Positions 34,217 through 42,676 are shown, counted from the stretch's first letter. The stretch: 64,000 nucleotides of DNA from Lachnospiraceae bacterium (GCA_017619635.1 JAFZRZ010000071.1:216210-280209), one strand, 5' to 3'. Numbers and translations are program-made. Notes: generated from the sequence alone by a model not told the origin.

Positions 34217-34996
34217 TTAGAACGGTAACCTATCTTCGCCCGGTGTTACGTTCTTTGCAGGGAACTTTATTGTTCCGTTGTTATCAACAGGAGAAAATCC
34301 CAGTTTCCTGTAAAAATCAATAAGGTCATCATCGAGAACGACTGCGTACAGATCATTTCCGAAGTTAGCGTCGTTATATACGACGTTTATTACCTTATCA
34401 ACCAGAGCTGTTCCAACACCCATTCTCCTCATTGAAGGAAGAACGTAAAGTTCTGAAAATAGTCCGTCATTGTTTTTCGCTTCGTTTACCTGACCGTCTG
34501 CCTGACCGAGAGATACGATACCGAGCATCTTATCATCAAGAAACGCTCCATAGTAGTAGCCGGGAGCATCTTCGGCTCTCTCATAGATTTCGTCTTTATT
34601 AAGAATGATCACTGTCTTGAGCGGTGCTTTTTCAAGCTCTGCCTCGTATTCCTCAAAGAAATCAGGCAGGCTATTGTCACAGTCGTGTGGAGTGATCGGA
34701 CGAACAAGTATCCTGTTTGAAATGATAGCTTTTGCATAGTCATCATCGTCCCAGAATTTATAAACTATTTTGAAATCATCTCCATGATAGTCATCAAGGA
34801 TCTCTTCAGCCTCGCTCTTGCTGATAGTCTGATCTATCTCTGTCGAAACCCTGATCAGTCTCTCTATGCATTCTTCCCAGTGAGTCTGTCCCTTGTCGTT
34901 CAACTGACAGTCAAAGAAAACATCTTCAAACAAATCTGCTTCCTGATAGTTAAGGCGGTATTTTCTACCGTCATCTGCCGTGAGTACCATTGCCAT
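34217..34996 (-). CDS. GNAT acetyltransferase
   Basis: 259 residues from the ATG with GGAG six bases upstream. The N-terminal 110 residues are acidic and unassigned. A GNAT domain follows, with YYYGAFLDDKMLGIVSL and the acetyl-CoA loop LYVLPSMRRMGVGTALV, then FYRKLGFSPV. It transfers acetyl from acetyl-CoA to an unknown substrate. A GC hairpin (GCCCG/CGGGC) lies in the leader. Confidence 0.78.
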   Translation of the reverse strand: MAMVLTADDGRKYRLNYQEADLFEDVFFDCQLNDKGQTHWEECIERLIRVSTEIDQTISKSEAEEILDDYHGDDFKIVYKFWDDDDYAKAIISNRILVRPITPHDCDNSLPDFFEEYEAELEKAPLKTVIILNKDEIYERAEDAPGYYYGAFLDDKMLGIVSLGQADGQVNEAKNNDGLFSELYVLPSMRRMGVGTALVDKVINVVYNDANFGNDLYAVVLDDDLIDFYRKLGFSPVDNNGTIKFPAKNVTPGEDRLPF

Positions 34997-35096
34997 TTTA
35001 AACTCCATTTCCGCCAATACGCCCGCTGCATCGGGCGTTGGCTAAAACTATTTACCCATGCAGGGGGTGTGATACAATATTCAGTTTTGATTACTT

Positions 35097-35612
35097 TTAA
35101 TGTTTTTCAACAATGTCTTCCCACATCTGCATACTATCGTATGAGATACAACCTTCGCCTGTGTGAAAAATCTCACCGGAGCTGTTATCTGTTATATCCA
35201 CGAATGCGTCCCATTCTATTTCTGAATCAGAAATGCTGTCAGGATCCTCGTAGTCATAGTCTCTCCGTTCGGGCTGATCTCCATTAGCCCATTCTGCAGT
35301 ATAGTCATCGTATGATAAGCCACAATCAGATGCTTCCATGTAACCGTCACCATACCAACCACAGATATCGGCAAAACCCTTACAGTTAAGCTTGCTTGTG
35401 ATCACATGGATCAAATCGGGAAGTCTCTTGCCTATCTCGAAATAGATACTGCGTCCTGTTTCAGAAATCTGACCTGAACCTACACACATATCCGGATCGA
35501 TGTCATTTAAGACTTTGACCAGATCATCGACATTCGTATCAATGACCATATAGGAACTGTATGAGTTGCCATGCCCGTTAAAATCTGTCAAAAAATCCTC
35601 TTTTGTAATCAT
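35097..35612 (-). CDS. hypothetical protein
   Basis: 171 residues, strongly acidic (YDYEDPDSISDSEIEWD), AAGGAGG before the ATG. No domain recognised. Confidence 0.6.
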   Translation of the reverse strand: MITKEDFLTDFNGHGNSYSSYMVIDTNVDDLVKVLNDIDPDMCVGSGQISETGRSIYFEIGKRLPDLIHVITSKLNCKGFADICGWYGDGYMEASDCGLSYDDYTAEWANGDQPERRDYDYEDPDSISDSEIEWDAFVDITDNSSGEIFHTGEGCISYDSMQMWEDIVEKH

Positions 35613-35687
35613 ATTTTTCCTCCTTTTTCAATTGTTACGTTTATAATATGAGGTATTCATCGGGAAATAATATGATACTTATATATC

Positions 35688-36065
35688 TTACTGATTTACG
35701 CAACGAGTTGAAATTTTACACGAATCAGGACATTTATACTCTACTTTATCATTCCATGTATCACAATAAGCATGTTTTCTGCGTCCGCATATTTTGCAAT
35801 AAGAAGATTCTACTATTTTTATGGGGATATAATGTTCAAAATCTGGATCATGAATATCGCTGTGATAATAAGTTCCGAATGGATCTATTATGCAATAGGT
35901 TAAATATTCCGATTCGGTTTCACTATCATGTATAGTGGCCTGACACACGGTCCACCCATATTCAATAGCGTCATGATATGAATATTCTCCGGTTTCAAAA
36001 TCTTCAAACCTGATCAGTGCTGTCAAATATTGGGGTAATGGTGTTGTGTTAATAATCTTTTTCAT
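35688..36065 (-). CDS. hypothetical protein with C-terminal zinc-binding cysteines
   Basis: 125 residues. The C-terminus has CKICGRRKHAYC and CPDSCKISTRC, a likely zinc knuckle. AAAGGAG before the ATG. Function unknown. Confidence 0.6.
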   Translation of the reverse strand: MKKIINTTPLPQYLTALIRFEDFETGEYSYHDAIEYGWTVCQATIHDSETESEYLTYCIIDPFGTYYHSDIHDPDFEHYIPIKIVESSYCKICGRRKHAYCDTWNDKVEYKCPDSCKISTRCVNQ

Positions 36066-36242
36066 TATTTTCTCTCCTTTTATTTGTTGGTTTTAAGAGC
36101 ATGATTATCTCTTTGAACGAAAAATGGTCGAAAGTCGATTTAAAAACGCGGTTTACGACCTTTTGATTAAAATGTTAAAAATAATTCATATTTTATTTAA
36201 CTGAAAACCAAAAGGAGATTATTAATAGGAGGTAAATAAACT

Positions 36243-36818
36243 ATGCAACATTATAGAAAAGACCTTGAAAGAAGGTTATGGAACGATGTCGCTCTTTTAA
36301 AGAAAGCGTACAACAAGCACGAGATATCTCATGCGGAATATGTTTTTAAAAGGAGCATTGTCCTTGAAGAAGGAAGCGAAACAAACCTGAGTGCAACATT
36401 TAGTCCTTATTTTATAGGGTTGATGTTTAATGCGACAGGTGAAAAGTATGTATCCGGCGAGTATCTTTCAGGCATTCTTGAAAAAGCAAAGGAACGCGCA
36501 AAAGAAAAGCTTGAAAACTGGGAGAGATGGCATCGTTTTGATGCTGATATGTTCCGTGGTAAAGAGGTTGTATGGGAACGTTTTCGTCCTTATGATGAAG
36601 ATTATAACACTTATGACCGCGAATGTTTTAAAACTGTGTTACCATGGAAGTTCTCCAAGGAAGATGAAGAAGCATTTCGTGAGGAATACACAGTAATCTT
36701 CCGCGATCCCTACTGTGACGGCAGGGATTGTACCGGTGCTCCCTTTACAGGGTGGATGAAGTTCTTACGTTGTAAGGATCGTACATTTATCTATCATTGT
36801 ATTGAAAGAGACTTATAA
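36243..36818 (+). CDS. hypothetical protein
   Basis: 191 residues, plus strand, AGGAGG eight bases before the ATG. It is rich in charged and aromatic residues (ENWERWHRFDADMFRG) and ends with a Cys-containing segment (YCDGRDCTG). Probably soluble. No family recognised. It has its own terminator. Confidence 0.6.
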   Translation: MQHYRKDLERRLWNDVALLKKAYNKHEISHAEYVFKRSIVLEEGSETNLSATFSPYFIGLMFNATGEKYVSGEYLSGILEKAKERAKEKLENWERWHRFDADMFRGKEVVWERFRPYDEDYNTYDRECFKTVLPWKFSKEDEEAFREEYTVIFRDPYCDGRDCTGAPFTGWMKFLRCKDRTFIYHCIERDL

Positions 36819-36830
36819 AATCCTTCCATT

Positions 36831-36861
36831 AAAAAAAGATGCTCCAGGGCATCTTTTTTTT
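36831..36861. terminator. bidirectional terminator
   Basis: AGATGC-TCCAGG-GCATCT flanked by seven A and eight T, between convergent genes. Confidence 0.8.
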
Positions 36862-36874
36862 GAAAACTAAAATA

Positions 36875-37177
36875 TCATACGCTGCAGTTTCTACCATAGA
36901 CTTTTCCGTAGCGTCCGGCTATTCCATAGCCATAGTTTCCGTCTTCGAGTTGAGCATTGATCTCGTCTACAGTCATATTTCCCCAGTCATTTTCAAAATT
37001 CTTGACCATTTCTGCTTCTTCCTTACCCCTATAGGACATTCTTCTCTCTTTAAGCTTGGAAATGATAGCTTTCTTTACCTGTTCGGGATCCGTAGTAAGA
37101 AGAACTATCTCACTATCATATGCCCAATGTCTTTTAACCATAAGAAAGTATATGCGCTGCGTATCTGTTTTACTCAT
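36875..37177 (-). CDS. hypothetical protein
   Basis: 100 residues, AGGAGG before the ATG. MSKTDTQRIYFLMVKRHWAYD onward, ending YGYGIAGRYGKVYGRNCSV. It sits under the second copy of the three-hairpin leader. No family recognised. Confidence 0.6.
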   Translation of the reverse strand: MSKTDTQRIYFLMVKRHWAYDSEIVLLTTDPEQVKKAIISKLKERRMSYRGKEEAEMVKNFENDWGNMTVDEINAQLEDGNYGYGIAGRYGKVYGRNCSV

Positions 37178-37195
37178 TTTTCCTCCTATCTTTCC

Positions 37196-37276
37196 GACAG
37201 CCTCTCTAACGGCTGTCTAATCTGTTTGATCAGTTACAGCCATTACGGCTATCTTCCAGAGTGATGAGGTCTGGAA
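37196..37276 (-). promoter_or_regulatory. three-hairpin leader RNA, copy B
   Basis: On the minus strand: TTCCAGA/TCTGGAA, AGCC/GGCT, and GACAGCC/GGCTGTC with loop GTTAGAGA. Order, spacing and the third hairpin match copy A at 32854-32925, with stem covariation. It precedes the gene at 36875. Confidence 0.5.
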
Positions 37277-37338
37277 ACGTATTTAGTTGTTCAAATATAA
37301 CTCCTGTTATATGTGCTATGAAATAAATATAAAGAGAA

Positions 37339-37372
37339 ATAGGAACAATAAGTATATACTTATTATTCCTAT
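37339..37372. terminator. 34-bp near-perfect palindrome, probable terminator
   Basis: ATAGGAA-type arms with an AT-rich centre (AATAAGTATATACTTATT). It lies just after the stop codon of 37380-37781 and is followed by TTTCTCTTT. Confidence 0.6.
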
Positions 37373-37379
37373 CAATTTG

Positions 37380-37781
37380 TTAATCTGATAAGTTGATATC
37401 TAATAATTCACTGCATCTTTTCTTATATGCATCGATAGCAGCATAGTCCGTGTATTCTTCACCACATAGACAGTGTAATAAGGGAAACTTTAACAGATCT
37501 TCTACAGTTTCCATGTTTTGAGAGTATCTTATCACTGTATTGTCATGTTCTTTATCTATGGCTGCCCATGCCTCTTTGGCTGTATGCCATACCTGGTCGA
37601 ATACTCTGCGAGAAACTCCAAACATATCACCACGATCGTTTCCGTATCGATCTACTATGTTCATGAAACGGAGTTCGCAAGAATCATCATAAATCTTGGT
37701 TACCTCCGCCCTCAAGATACTGTTACCCCATCGTTCATAGGCGTAAACATTACTGCCTATTTTTAGGTTATCTTTATTCAT
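37380..37781 (-). CDS. hypothetical protein
   Basis: 133 residues from MNKDNLKIGSNVY, with GGAG six bases before. The N-terminal third reads like an SH3-type beta barrel (NVYAYERWGNSILRAEVTKIYDD). It begins ten bases after the stop of the membrane protein upstream, in a two-gene unit. Confidence 0.6.
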   Translation of the reverse strand: MNKDNLKIGSNVYAYERWGNSILRAEVTKIYDDSCELRFMNIVDRYGNDRGDMFGVSRRVFDQVWHTAKEAWAAIDKEHDNTVIRYSQNMETVEDLLKFPLLHCLCGEEYTDYAAIDAYKKRCSELLDINLSD

Positions 37782-37790
37782 CACTATCTC

Positions 37791-38519
37791 CTAGTCTTCT
37801 ATGATATATTCTTTTAAACCGGAATTCTCTTCAATGAGCGATTCAGGTTCACAAGTCATACTTTGCAACAGATTGTTTTTCTTTATGTAAGTCTTGAGTA
37901 AAATCTGTTGATTTTTTATATCTCCAAGATCTTTACGTAAAAAGTCTTCCAGTTTCTTAAAATTAACTGTTATACTCTTATCGTCTTTTATTTCAACAAC
38001 AGTTCTTATTATCGATTTAGGCCATTTTAATTCAAATATCTTTTCTTTTTTATGGATCCTGACAGAGTCGTCTTTTATAGTCTTTGAAGAAATGCATATC
38101 TTTATCTTATCTTCAAATATGTCGATAGTGGGATTTTTATATGTTTCAAGATAATCTCTCACCTTATTTGATTCTTTTATGTATGACAAGATATCACTTG
38201 TATCTTTTAAGATATCTCCGTAATTCTTTGCTAATTCTTTTCTCTTTTTTTCTTTTGATGTACAAATATTATGATCTTCGGAAAAGACGCTTGCAGCACC
38301 AAAACCCATCATCGCTACAAGAAAATATGGAATCAATAAATCAGCCACAAAATAAGATACACATGCGCCTATAACACTTAAAATGGTCAATCCTGCAGCA
38401 CCTATGAATAGAACAGAGAATCTTTCATAATATACAACTGAATTGGAATGTTCGGACTCTATTATCTTTTGAACTTGTGTTATATTGTCGGTGTCTATAT
38501 CTGAAAATATCAGTTTCAT
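37791..38519 (-). CDS. membrane protein, two N-terminal spans
   Basis: 242 residues. Two adjacent hydrophobic segments (VLFIGAAGLTILSVIGACVSY and LLIPYFLVAMMGFGAASV) lie at about residues 35-80. A long cytosolic C-terminal domain, rich in lysine, follows. GAGGA precedes the ATG. No family recognised. Confidence 0.6.
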   Translation of the reverse strand: MKLIFSDIDTDNITQVQKIIESEHSNSVVYYERFSVLFIGAAGLTILSVIGACVSYFVADLLIPYFLVAMMGFGAASVFSEDHNICTSKEKKRKELAKNYGDILKDTSDILSYIKESNKVRDYLETYKNPTIDIFEDKIKICISSKTIKDDSVRIHKKEKIFELKWPKSIIRTVVEIKDDKSITVNFKKLEDFLRKDLGDIKNQQILLKTYIKKNNLLQSMTCEPESLIEENSGLKEYIIED

Positions 38520-38606
38520 GGAATATCCTCTATCTGATAAGTATTTTAGGAAAGGAGCCCTCGGCTAATCTCTTATATATTCTCCTACCAAGGGTGCATT
38601 GTTCCG

Positions 38607-38657
38607 ATGACGGGAACTGAGTATTTCATCTATACAGGAGAAGGATTATTTGTTTGA
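38607..38657 (+). CDS. micro-ORF a (16 residues)
   Basis: MTGTEYFIYTGEGLFV on the plus strand in a 390-base region (38520-38909) with no larger gene. The ribosome site (AAGGG) is distant. Its stop overlaps the TTG start of micro-ORF b. Confidence 0.25.
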   Translation: MTGTEYFIYTGEGLFV

Positions 38658-38770
38658 AATACCCTGCAGTAACAAAATATGAACACTTTGAAACGCAAAC
38701 GCGATCCAAACGTGTTTTACATGAGGTCCCCCCAGCTGACCGTTTTTATCCTCCTACCAGGGGCATATGA
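38654..38770 (+). CDS. micro-ORF b (38 residues)
   Basis: Begins at TTG with GGAGAAGG nine bases upstream (MKYPAVTKYEHFETQT). Start and stop of neighbouring frames overlap as in coupled translation (TTGA at 38654, ATGA at 38767). The composition is protein-like but unassigned. Confidence 0.35.
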   Translation: MKYPAVTKYEHFETQTRSKRVLHEVPPADRFYPPTRGI

Positions 38771-38862
38771 AAGCCGCTTTTGCGGACATGTATCTTACTT
38801 ACAGAAGGAAGGTCATTGTATTCAGACACATGCTCTTTAAAAAAATGAATAAGACGAAATAA
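38767..38862 (+). CDS. micro-ORF c (31 residues)
   Basis: MKAAFADMYLTYRRKVIV onward, very basic, starting inside the stop of micro-ORF b. The three frames may be one decayed gene or a coupled set of small proteins. Confidence 0.3.
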   Translation: MKAAFADMYLTYRRKVIVFRHMLFKKMNKTK

Positions 38863-38909
38863 TCGTCGTAATTGACAATGATTATATCGATTTATATTTG
38901 CCAAGCTTT

Positions 38910-39422
38910 TTAAGTAATATTTGCCGCGAAATTTACAGCTGTTAACCCGATTAGATAGCAAATATCACAGGCAGTAAGATATTGGTCGCTATGCTCCCCA
39001 TATCTGTTTTTTATATCATCAAGTCTCTGGGAAACGCTTACTTCATTTCCTTGACTGTCAACTTGCATATCTGCCATATTTAGTATTCTGTATTCCTCTG
39101 TAATTTTAATTTCACTGTGTTCTTCTGTCATTCCAGATGGATATCTACCGTGTTCTTTGATTGCTTTATAAAAAGGTTTCTTTAAGTCAGAAGCAACAGT
39201 GTCTTCATTTATAAGAAGTAACATTTTTGCACTTATATATGGATGTTCTGATTGATTTTCTGCAAATTCATATCCAACATCGTGAATCCATCCCAGCATA
39301 AAGCATCTACGGCAAAAATCTTCTTCAAAACCCATATCTTTTGCTATCTTATATGCCTTACGGGCTACACCAAGAATGTGATGAAGACGGTTTTCTGATA
39401 TACCAATAAAATTCTGTTGCAT
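38910..39422 (-). CDS. HD-domain phosphohydrolase
   Basis: 170 residues. The metal-binding order H-HD-H-D is visible: RLHHILGVARKAY, WIHDVGYEF, EHPYISAKML and a later NMADMQV. HD proteins hydrolyse phosphomonoesters or nucleotides, often signalling ones. GAGGT precedes the ATG. Transcribed from the 39512-39551 promoter. Confidence 0.75.
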   Translation of the reverse strand: MQQNFIGISENRLHHILGVARKAYKIAKDMGFEEDFCRRCFMLGWIHDVGYEFAENQSEHPYISAKMLLLINEDTVASDLKKPFYKAIKEHGRYPSGMTEEHSEIKITEEYRILNMADMQVDSQGNEVSVSQRLDDIKNRYGEHSDQYLTACDICYLIGLTAVNFAANIT

Positions 39423-39511
39423 AAACTTACCTCACATTGCTGAAGTTTCAATATTATTTTTGATAGTCAAGATGTTGCAACAGTCTTAACTAATTAGCGT
39501 TGTACATTAAG

Positions 39512-39551
39512 AGTATGGCTTATTTTACTTAATAGTAAAAATTTTGTGCAA
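39512..39551 (-). promoter_or_regulatory. TTGCAC-N28-CATACT promoter of HD gene
   Basis: TTGCAC (39551-39546), 28 bases, CATACT (39517-39512). The leader from +1 to the ATG is about 85 bases. Confidence 0.62.
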
Positions 39552-39622
39552 TAATTTTAAATGTCAAAAGGGAGTTGATATAAACAATATCATTCTCCCT
39601 GATTTGATATTAATTCGGTATG

Positions 39623-39826
39623 CTAATAGATAACTTCAAGTTCTCCTCTTCTGGCTCTTTCTTTTGTAGCCTCATACCTTTTTGTCACATCATCGATCTC
39701 TACAGGATCATCGGTTACGAAATCCAAAAGCTCGACTTTGCAGTCTTTAAGCTCGGGACTGACATATAGTCCTTGAAAGATACCTCCTTCGTCGATGAGA
39801 ACTTTGATCTCTCTGACATTATCCAT
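39623..39826 (-). CDS. 67-residue hypothetical protein
   Basis: AAGGAGG before the ATG. MDNVREIKVLIDEGGIFQG then a charged C-terminus (RYEATKERARRGELEV). It resembles short plasmid proteins that contain a VYVSPEL-type strand. Function unknown. Confidence 0.6.
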   Translation of the reverse strand: MDNVREIKVLIDEGGIFQGLYVSPELKDCKVELLDFVTDDPVEIDDVTKRYEATKERARRGELEVIY

Positions 39827-39869
39827 TTTTGCCTCCTTATGAATCTCCGGTTGTTATTGTTACAGTCTA

Positions 39870-39897
39870 AATATATAGATTCTTGCACAAAATAAAA
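39870..39897 (-). promoter_or_regulatory. TTTTATT-N15-TATATT promoter
   Basis: TTTTATT (39897-39891), 15 bases, TATATT (39875-39870). Confidence 0.45.
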
Positions 39898-39928
39898 ACA
39901 CCGGATAAATCCGATGCTTTTAGAGATA

Positions 39929-40282
39929 TCATGACCTTAATGATGACCTCAAAGTCTTTCCGAACGCCACAGGATCTTTAATCTTTTTAAGCTCAAGCTT
40001 TTCAAGATTCACATAGTAATAATCTGATCTCTCCTGTGTATGATAATACTCAAACAGAGTAGTTGCCCAGTCTGAAATGAATATATCACATGTTCTGATG
40101 ATGTAAGTACCACACTTTCTGATCAAGACAAGGAAATCTTTATCCTTTCTATCAGAACTGCCTTTAAAACACATATACTTCGGTCTGTCATAGTTCTTCC
40201 AGTCAGTATAGTAATGCTTTACCTTTCTGGATATAAGCGACTCTAACTTCTTATCAAGTGCGTCAATATTTTCATATCTCAT
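39929..40282 (-). CDS. hypothetical protein
   Basis: 117 residues from MRYENIDALDKKLE, chosen for the AAAGGAGAG upstream. Basic, with many Tyr and Lys (KVKHYYTDWKNYDRPKY). No domain recognised. Confidence 0.58.
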   Translation of the reverse strand: MRYENIDALDKKLESLISRKVKHYYTDWKNYDRPKYMCFKGSSDRKDKDFLVLIRKCGTYIIRTCDIFISDWATTLFEYYHTQERSDYYYVNLEKLELKKIKDPVAFGKTLRSSLRS

Positions 40283-40315
40283 ATCACTCTCTCCTTTCCG
40301 TTGTTTGATATCTTG

Positions 40316-40343
40316 AATATGAGATATTTTGAGCATAATAAAA
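40316..40343 (-). promoter_or_regulatory. TTTTATT-N15-CATATT promoter
   Basis: TTTTATT (40343-40337), 15 bases, CATATT (40321-40316). Confidence 0.45.
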
Positions 40344-40368
40344 AGTGGCCGAAACCACTTTTTTAAGC
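40340..40368 (-). terminator. terminator
   Basis: AAGTGG-TTTCGG-CCACTT followed by TTTATT, which starts the next promoter. Confidence 0.7.
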
Positions 40369-41163
40369 TGATATAAAATCGAAAATACTTAATTGTCTGT
40401 ATCCGTTTTTAAGAAGCTCGTCACGCTGACTCAATGTTTCCTTTGAATAAGGATTCCATTTGGGGTAAGCGAGATTAGGGATCTTTTCAAGAGATACGTA
40501 CGTTTCCCAAGCCTTTGGATTTGATTCCAGTATCGCCTTATGTTCGCAGAGCTTTGCATTAGGGCAGAACCAACAACCATCTCTTTTTTGGCCCGGTAAA
40601 GAATATTGGGGTGATAACATATCGTACTTGATGCATAAATCTCTGGCATCATCTTCTGTGAAGCCGTATCTCTCTAAAAGAGAGACTGCATTTGCCTTTG
40701 TCTTATGCATGCTTTCCAAACGTGTCGGTTCATCAATGGCTATTCCGATATATTCTAAAGTCTCATCGTTGATATTATTCTTATTCCACTCATTGATGGG
40801 CTTTAACTTACAGTCTCTTTTGACTGCGCATATACCCGAGGGAACAAAACCATGGATCAGACCTACCCTTGCGGGATCCGGACTTCTCTTTAGTTTGTGA
40901 TAGAATACATCAAGATAATCCTTGTCGGAATGCAAGATGTGAACCTTGTATCCCCATTCTTCAAATATTTTCTTTTTCTCATAGATGAATCTGATGATAT
41001 CCGGATTATGACCGGAAACGTTATGCTTCTTGTCAAACATAACCTCAGCGAAGAGTATGATGACTTCATCGCCTTCCTTTAAGATCTCGTTTTGATGCTC
41101 ATGCATCAGGATTACAGTTGCCGTGCTGTCTTTTCCGCCTGACCATGATATTACATGTCTCAC
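40363..41163 (-). CDS. PAPS-reductase/PP-loop ATPase family protein
   Basis: 266 residues. The PP-loop SWSGGKDSTA lies at residues 5-14. DCKLKPINEW and a Cys cluster (GCWFCPNAKLCEH) are typical of the phosphoadenosine phosphosulfate reductase superfamily members found on phages and plasmids. They adenylate a substrate, possibly a nucleic acid or sulfur carrier. The C-terminus ends QLSIFDFISA. The start codon has only a weak site (GTGAG), and a 200-base leader of higher GC content precedes it. Confidence 0.75.
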   Translation of the reverse strand: MRHVISWSGGKDSTATVILMHEHQNEILKEGDEVIILFAEVMFDKKHNVSGHNPDIIRFIYEKKKIFEEWGYKVHILHSDKDYLDVFYHKLKRSPDPARVGLIHGFVPSGICAVKRDCKLKPINEWNKNNINDETLEYIGIAIDEPTRLESMHKTKANAVSLLERYGFTEDDARDLCIKYDMLSPQYSLPGQKRDGCWFCPNAKLCEHKAILESNPKAWETYVSLEKIPNLAYPKWNPYSKETLSQRDELLKNGYRQLSIFDFISA

Positions 41164-41371
41164 GGATAAGGAATGTGCCAGATATTAAACTGTAGAGTTT
41201 AATCTTATAAAGCGGTCGTGTACCAAGGGCAGTATAACGCGTTTCCCTCTCCATCCATCACCGCTCATCGAGGGCATCTACCAAGCACTACCAATACCTG
41301 TGTTGTTCCATAAGGTGGAGCATTGACTGTCTCAAGCTTCTTATGGCACGGTATATCTATCCGGTGTTAAT
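41164..41371 (-). other. GC-richer leader region without a gene
   Basis: About 208 bases between 41372-41623 and the PP-loop gene, with clearly higher GC than its surroundings. No frame over 25 codons has a ribosome site. CCCTTGGTA here also occurs at about 38590 and, as CCCCTGGTA, at about 38757, on the same strand. Structured RNA or decayed coding sequence are both possible. Confidence 0.35.
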
Positions 41372-41623
41372 TTAAGCTCCGACAGCCTCCTTGTAAGTAT
41401 TGTTGGCACGGTTCTTGTAATCTATGACAGTTTTACGGGCTTCTTTCTCTTCAGACTGATACTTCCTTGCATTTTCTGCATGTATCTGCTTAAGATTTGC
41501 ACCCCATGGACTGTCAGGCTCTTTGGATCTTTTCATCGCAGATATCTCACGATTCTTCTCGTTCTTTAACTGCATTTGAGCTTCGCGATATTGTTTCTTG
41601 ATAGCTCTTTGAGTCCTATTCAT
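41372..41623 (-). CDS. 83-residue basic protein
   Basis: AAAGGAGG before the ATG. Lysine/arginine and glutamate rich (MNRTQRAIKKQYREAQMQLK), almost certainly helical or coiled coil. Could bind nucleic acid. Function unknown. Confidence 0.6.
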   Translation of the reverse strand: MNRTQRAIKKQYREAQMQLKNEKNREISAMKRSKEPDSPWGANLKQIHAENARKYQSEEKEARKTVIDYKNRANNTYKEAVGA

Positions 41624-41658
41624 GCTTTATCCTCCTTTTAAAATTTATTTACAGATAA

Positions 41659-41686
41659 AACATGACCTATTTGCGCCAAAATAAAA
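41659..41686 (-). promoter_or_regulatory. TTTTATT-N15-CATGTT promoter
   Basis: TTTTATT (41686-41680), 15 bases, CATGTT (41664-41659). Confidence 0.45.
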
Positions 41687-41712
41687 AAAATGCCCCGTAG
41701 GACATTCTTTAA
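41683..41712 (-). terminator. terminator
   Basis: AATGTCC-TAC-GGGGCATT with eight T that lead into the TTTTATT box. Confidence 0.65.
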
Positions 41713-41724
41713 AAAATGGATTTA

Positions 41725-42075
41725 TCAACCCGCGAACTGTACTTTCCAATCCTTTGAATTGAGAACATAGTAGAAATAACCACCATGATTCTCAATTGCA
41801 TCGCCTGAAGGCTTAAGTCCGCATTCGTATGCTGCCTGTAATGCACCATACTTGCATGCCTGTCTCCTCTGGGTGTAGCCGTCTGAGTGCATGGGAATGT
41901 CATATTTTGTGATGAATATAACCTGATATATATCATCAAGATATCCCTGCAGATCAAATTCTACATCTTTTACATAAGGGACTTCAAGTAACTTTTTCTT
42001 AAGCTGCTCTATATTCCTCTTAATACCAAAGCAAGAAGCGATTTCCATCGCCAAATCATTGTTATTTCTACTCAT
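41725..42075 (-). CDS. hypothetical protein
   Basis: 116 residues from MSRNNNDLAMEIASCF, with GGAGG eight bases upstream. Mixed alpha/beta, with YGALQAAYECGLKPSGDAIE. No family recognised. Confidence 0.6.
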   Translation of the reverse strand: MSRNNNDLAMEIASCFGIKRNIEQLKKKLLEVPYVKDVEFDLQGYLDDIYQVIFITKYDIPMHSDGYTQRRQACKYGALQAAYECGLKPSGDAIENHGGYFYYVLNSKDWKVQFAG

Positions 42076-42142
42076 ACCATTTTCCTCCTTCTCCAATTGG
42101 GGTTATTGATATAATCAGTATGGTAAAAATAAGAGAACATAA

Positions 42143-42170
42143 TAAAAGACGAGTTACCCCGTCTTTTTAA
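42143..42170 (-). terminator. terminator
   Basis: AGACGGGG-TAA-CTCGTCT then TTTTATT on the minus strand. Confidence 0.65.
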
Positions 42171-42285
42171 TGTACTGTATTAAGTTAGAACTCATCTTTT
42201 AGCATGATGCGCTTGTTGTTTATTTACAAACTCTTAATAGGAATTGTTGTAACCTATAGTAAAGCCAATGCGCAATAAAAATGCT

Positions 42286-42522
42286 TTAGATGTCAATATC
42301 TGCGTCGTACCAATAATCTTCGTCGTTTAGCCAATCAGGCTTTTCATTATTACAAAGATCTGTAAGATACTCCTGAGCTGCATCGGAGTTTTCCCTGATA
42401 CTGCCGGGGAACATTCTTTCAATGTCGTCCAATACTTCTGTCGGTGGATCTATAAACACGTCATTATCATTATCATAAACCCACCACTGCTTTGTATTAA
42501 ATCCTAACACTGCTTCGTACAT
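42286..42522 (-). CDS. 78-residue acidic protein
   Basis: AGAAGGGAG before the ATG. Rich in Asp, Glu and Trp (KPDWLNDEDYWYDADIDI at the C-terminus). Function unknown. Confidence 0.6.
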   Translation of the reverse strand: MYEAVLGFNTKQWWVYDNDNDVFIDPPTEVLDDIERMFPGSIRENSDAAQEYLTDLCNNEKPDWLNDEDYWYDADIDI

Positions 42523-42598
42523 TTTTGTCTCCCTTCTTTGTTAAGATATTAATAACATAGCTGATAAATGGACATATAGTGCTTTCATAATAAATTCT

Positions 42599-42617
42599 AT
42601 CTACATCAGTAGATTTT
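42599..42617 (-). repeat. Cas12a-handle-like hairpin 7
   Basis: Minus-strand AAAA-TCTAC-TGAT-GTAGA-T. The base pattern before the stem is AAAA rather than AATG; stem and trailing T are intact. Third of three in a row. Confidence 0.55.
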
Positions 42618-42642
42618 TTATCGATGACAAATATATTTACTG

Positions 42643-42661
42643 ACCTACGATAGTGGGCATT
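42643..42661 (-). repeat. Cas12a-handle-like hairpin 8
   Basis: Minus-strand AATG-CCCAC-TATC-GTAGG-T. One stem pair is C-A, so this copy is weakened. It lies 20 bases after hairpin 9 on the minus strand. Confidence 0.5.
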
Positions 42662-42676
42662 TATTTTATTTTATTT

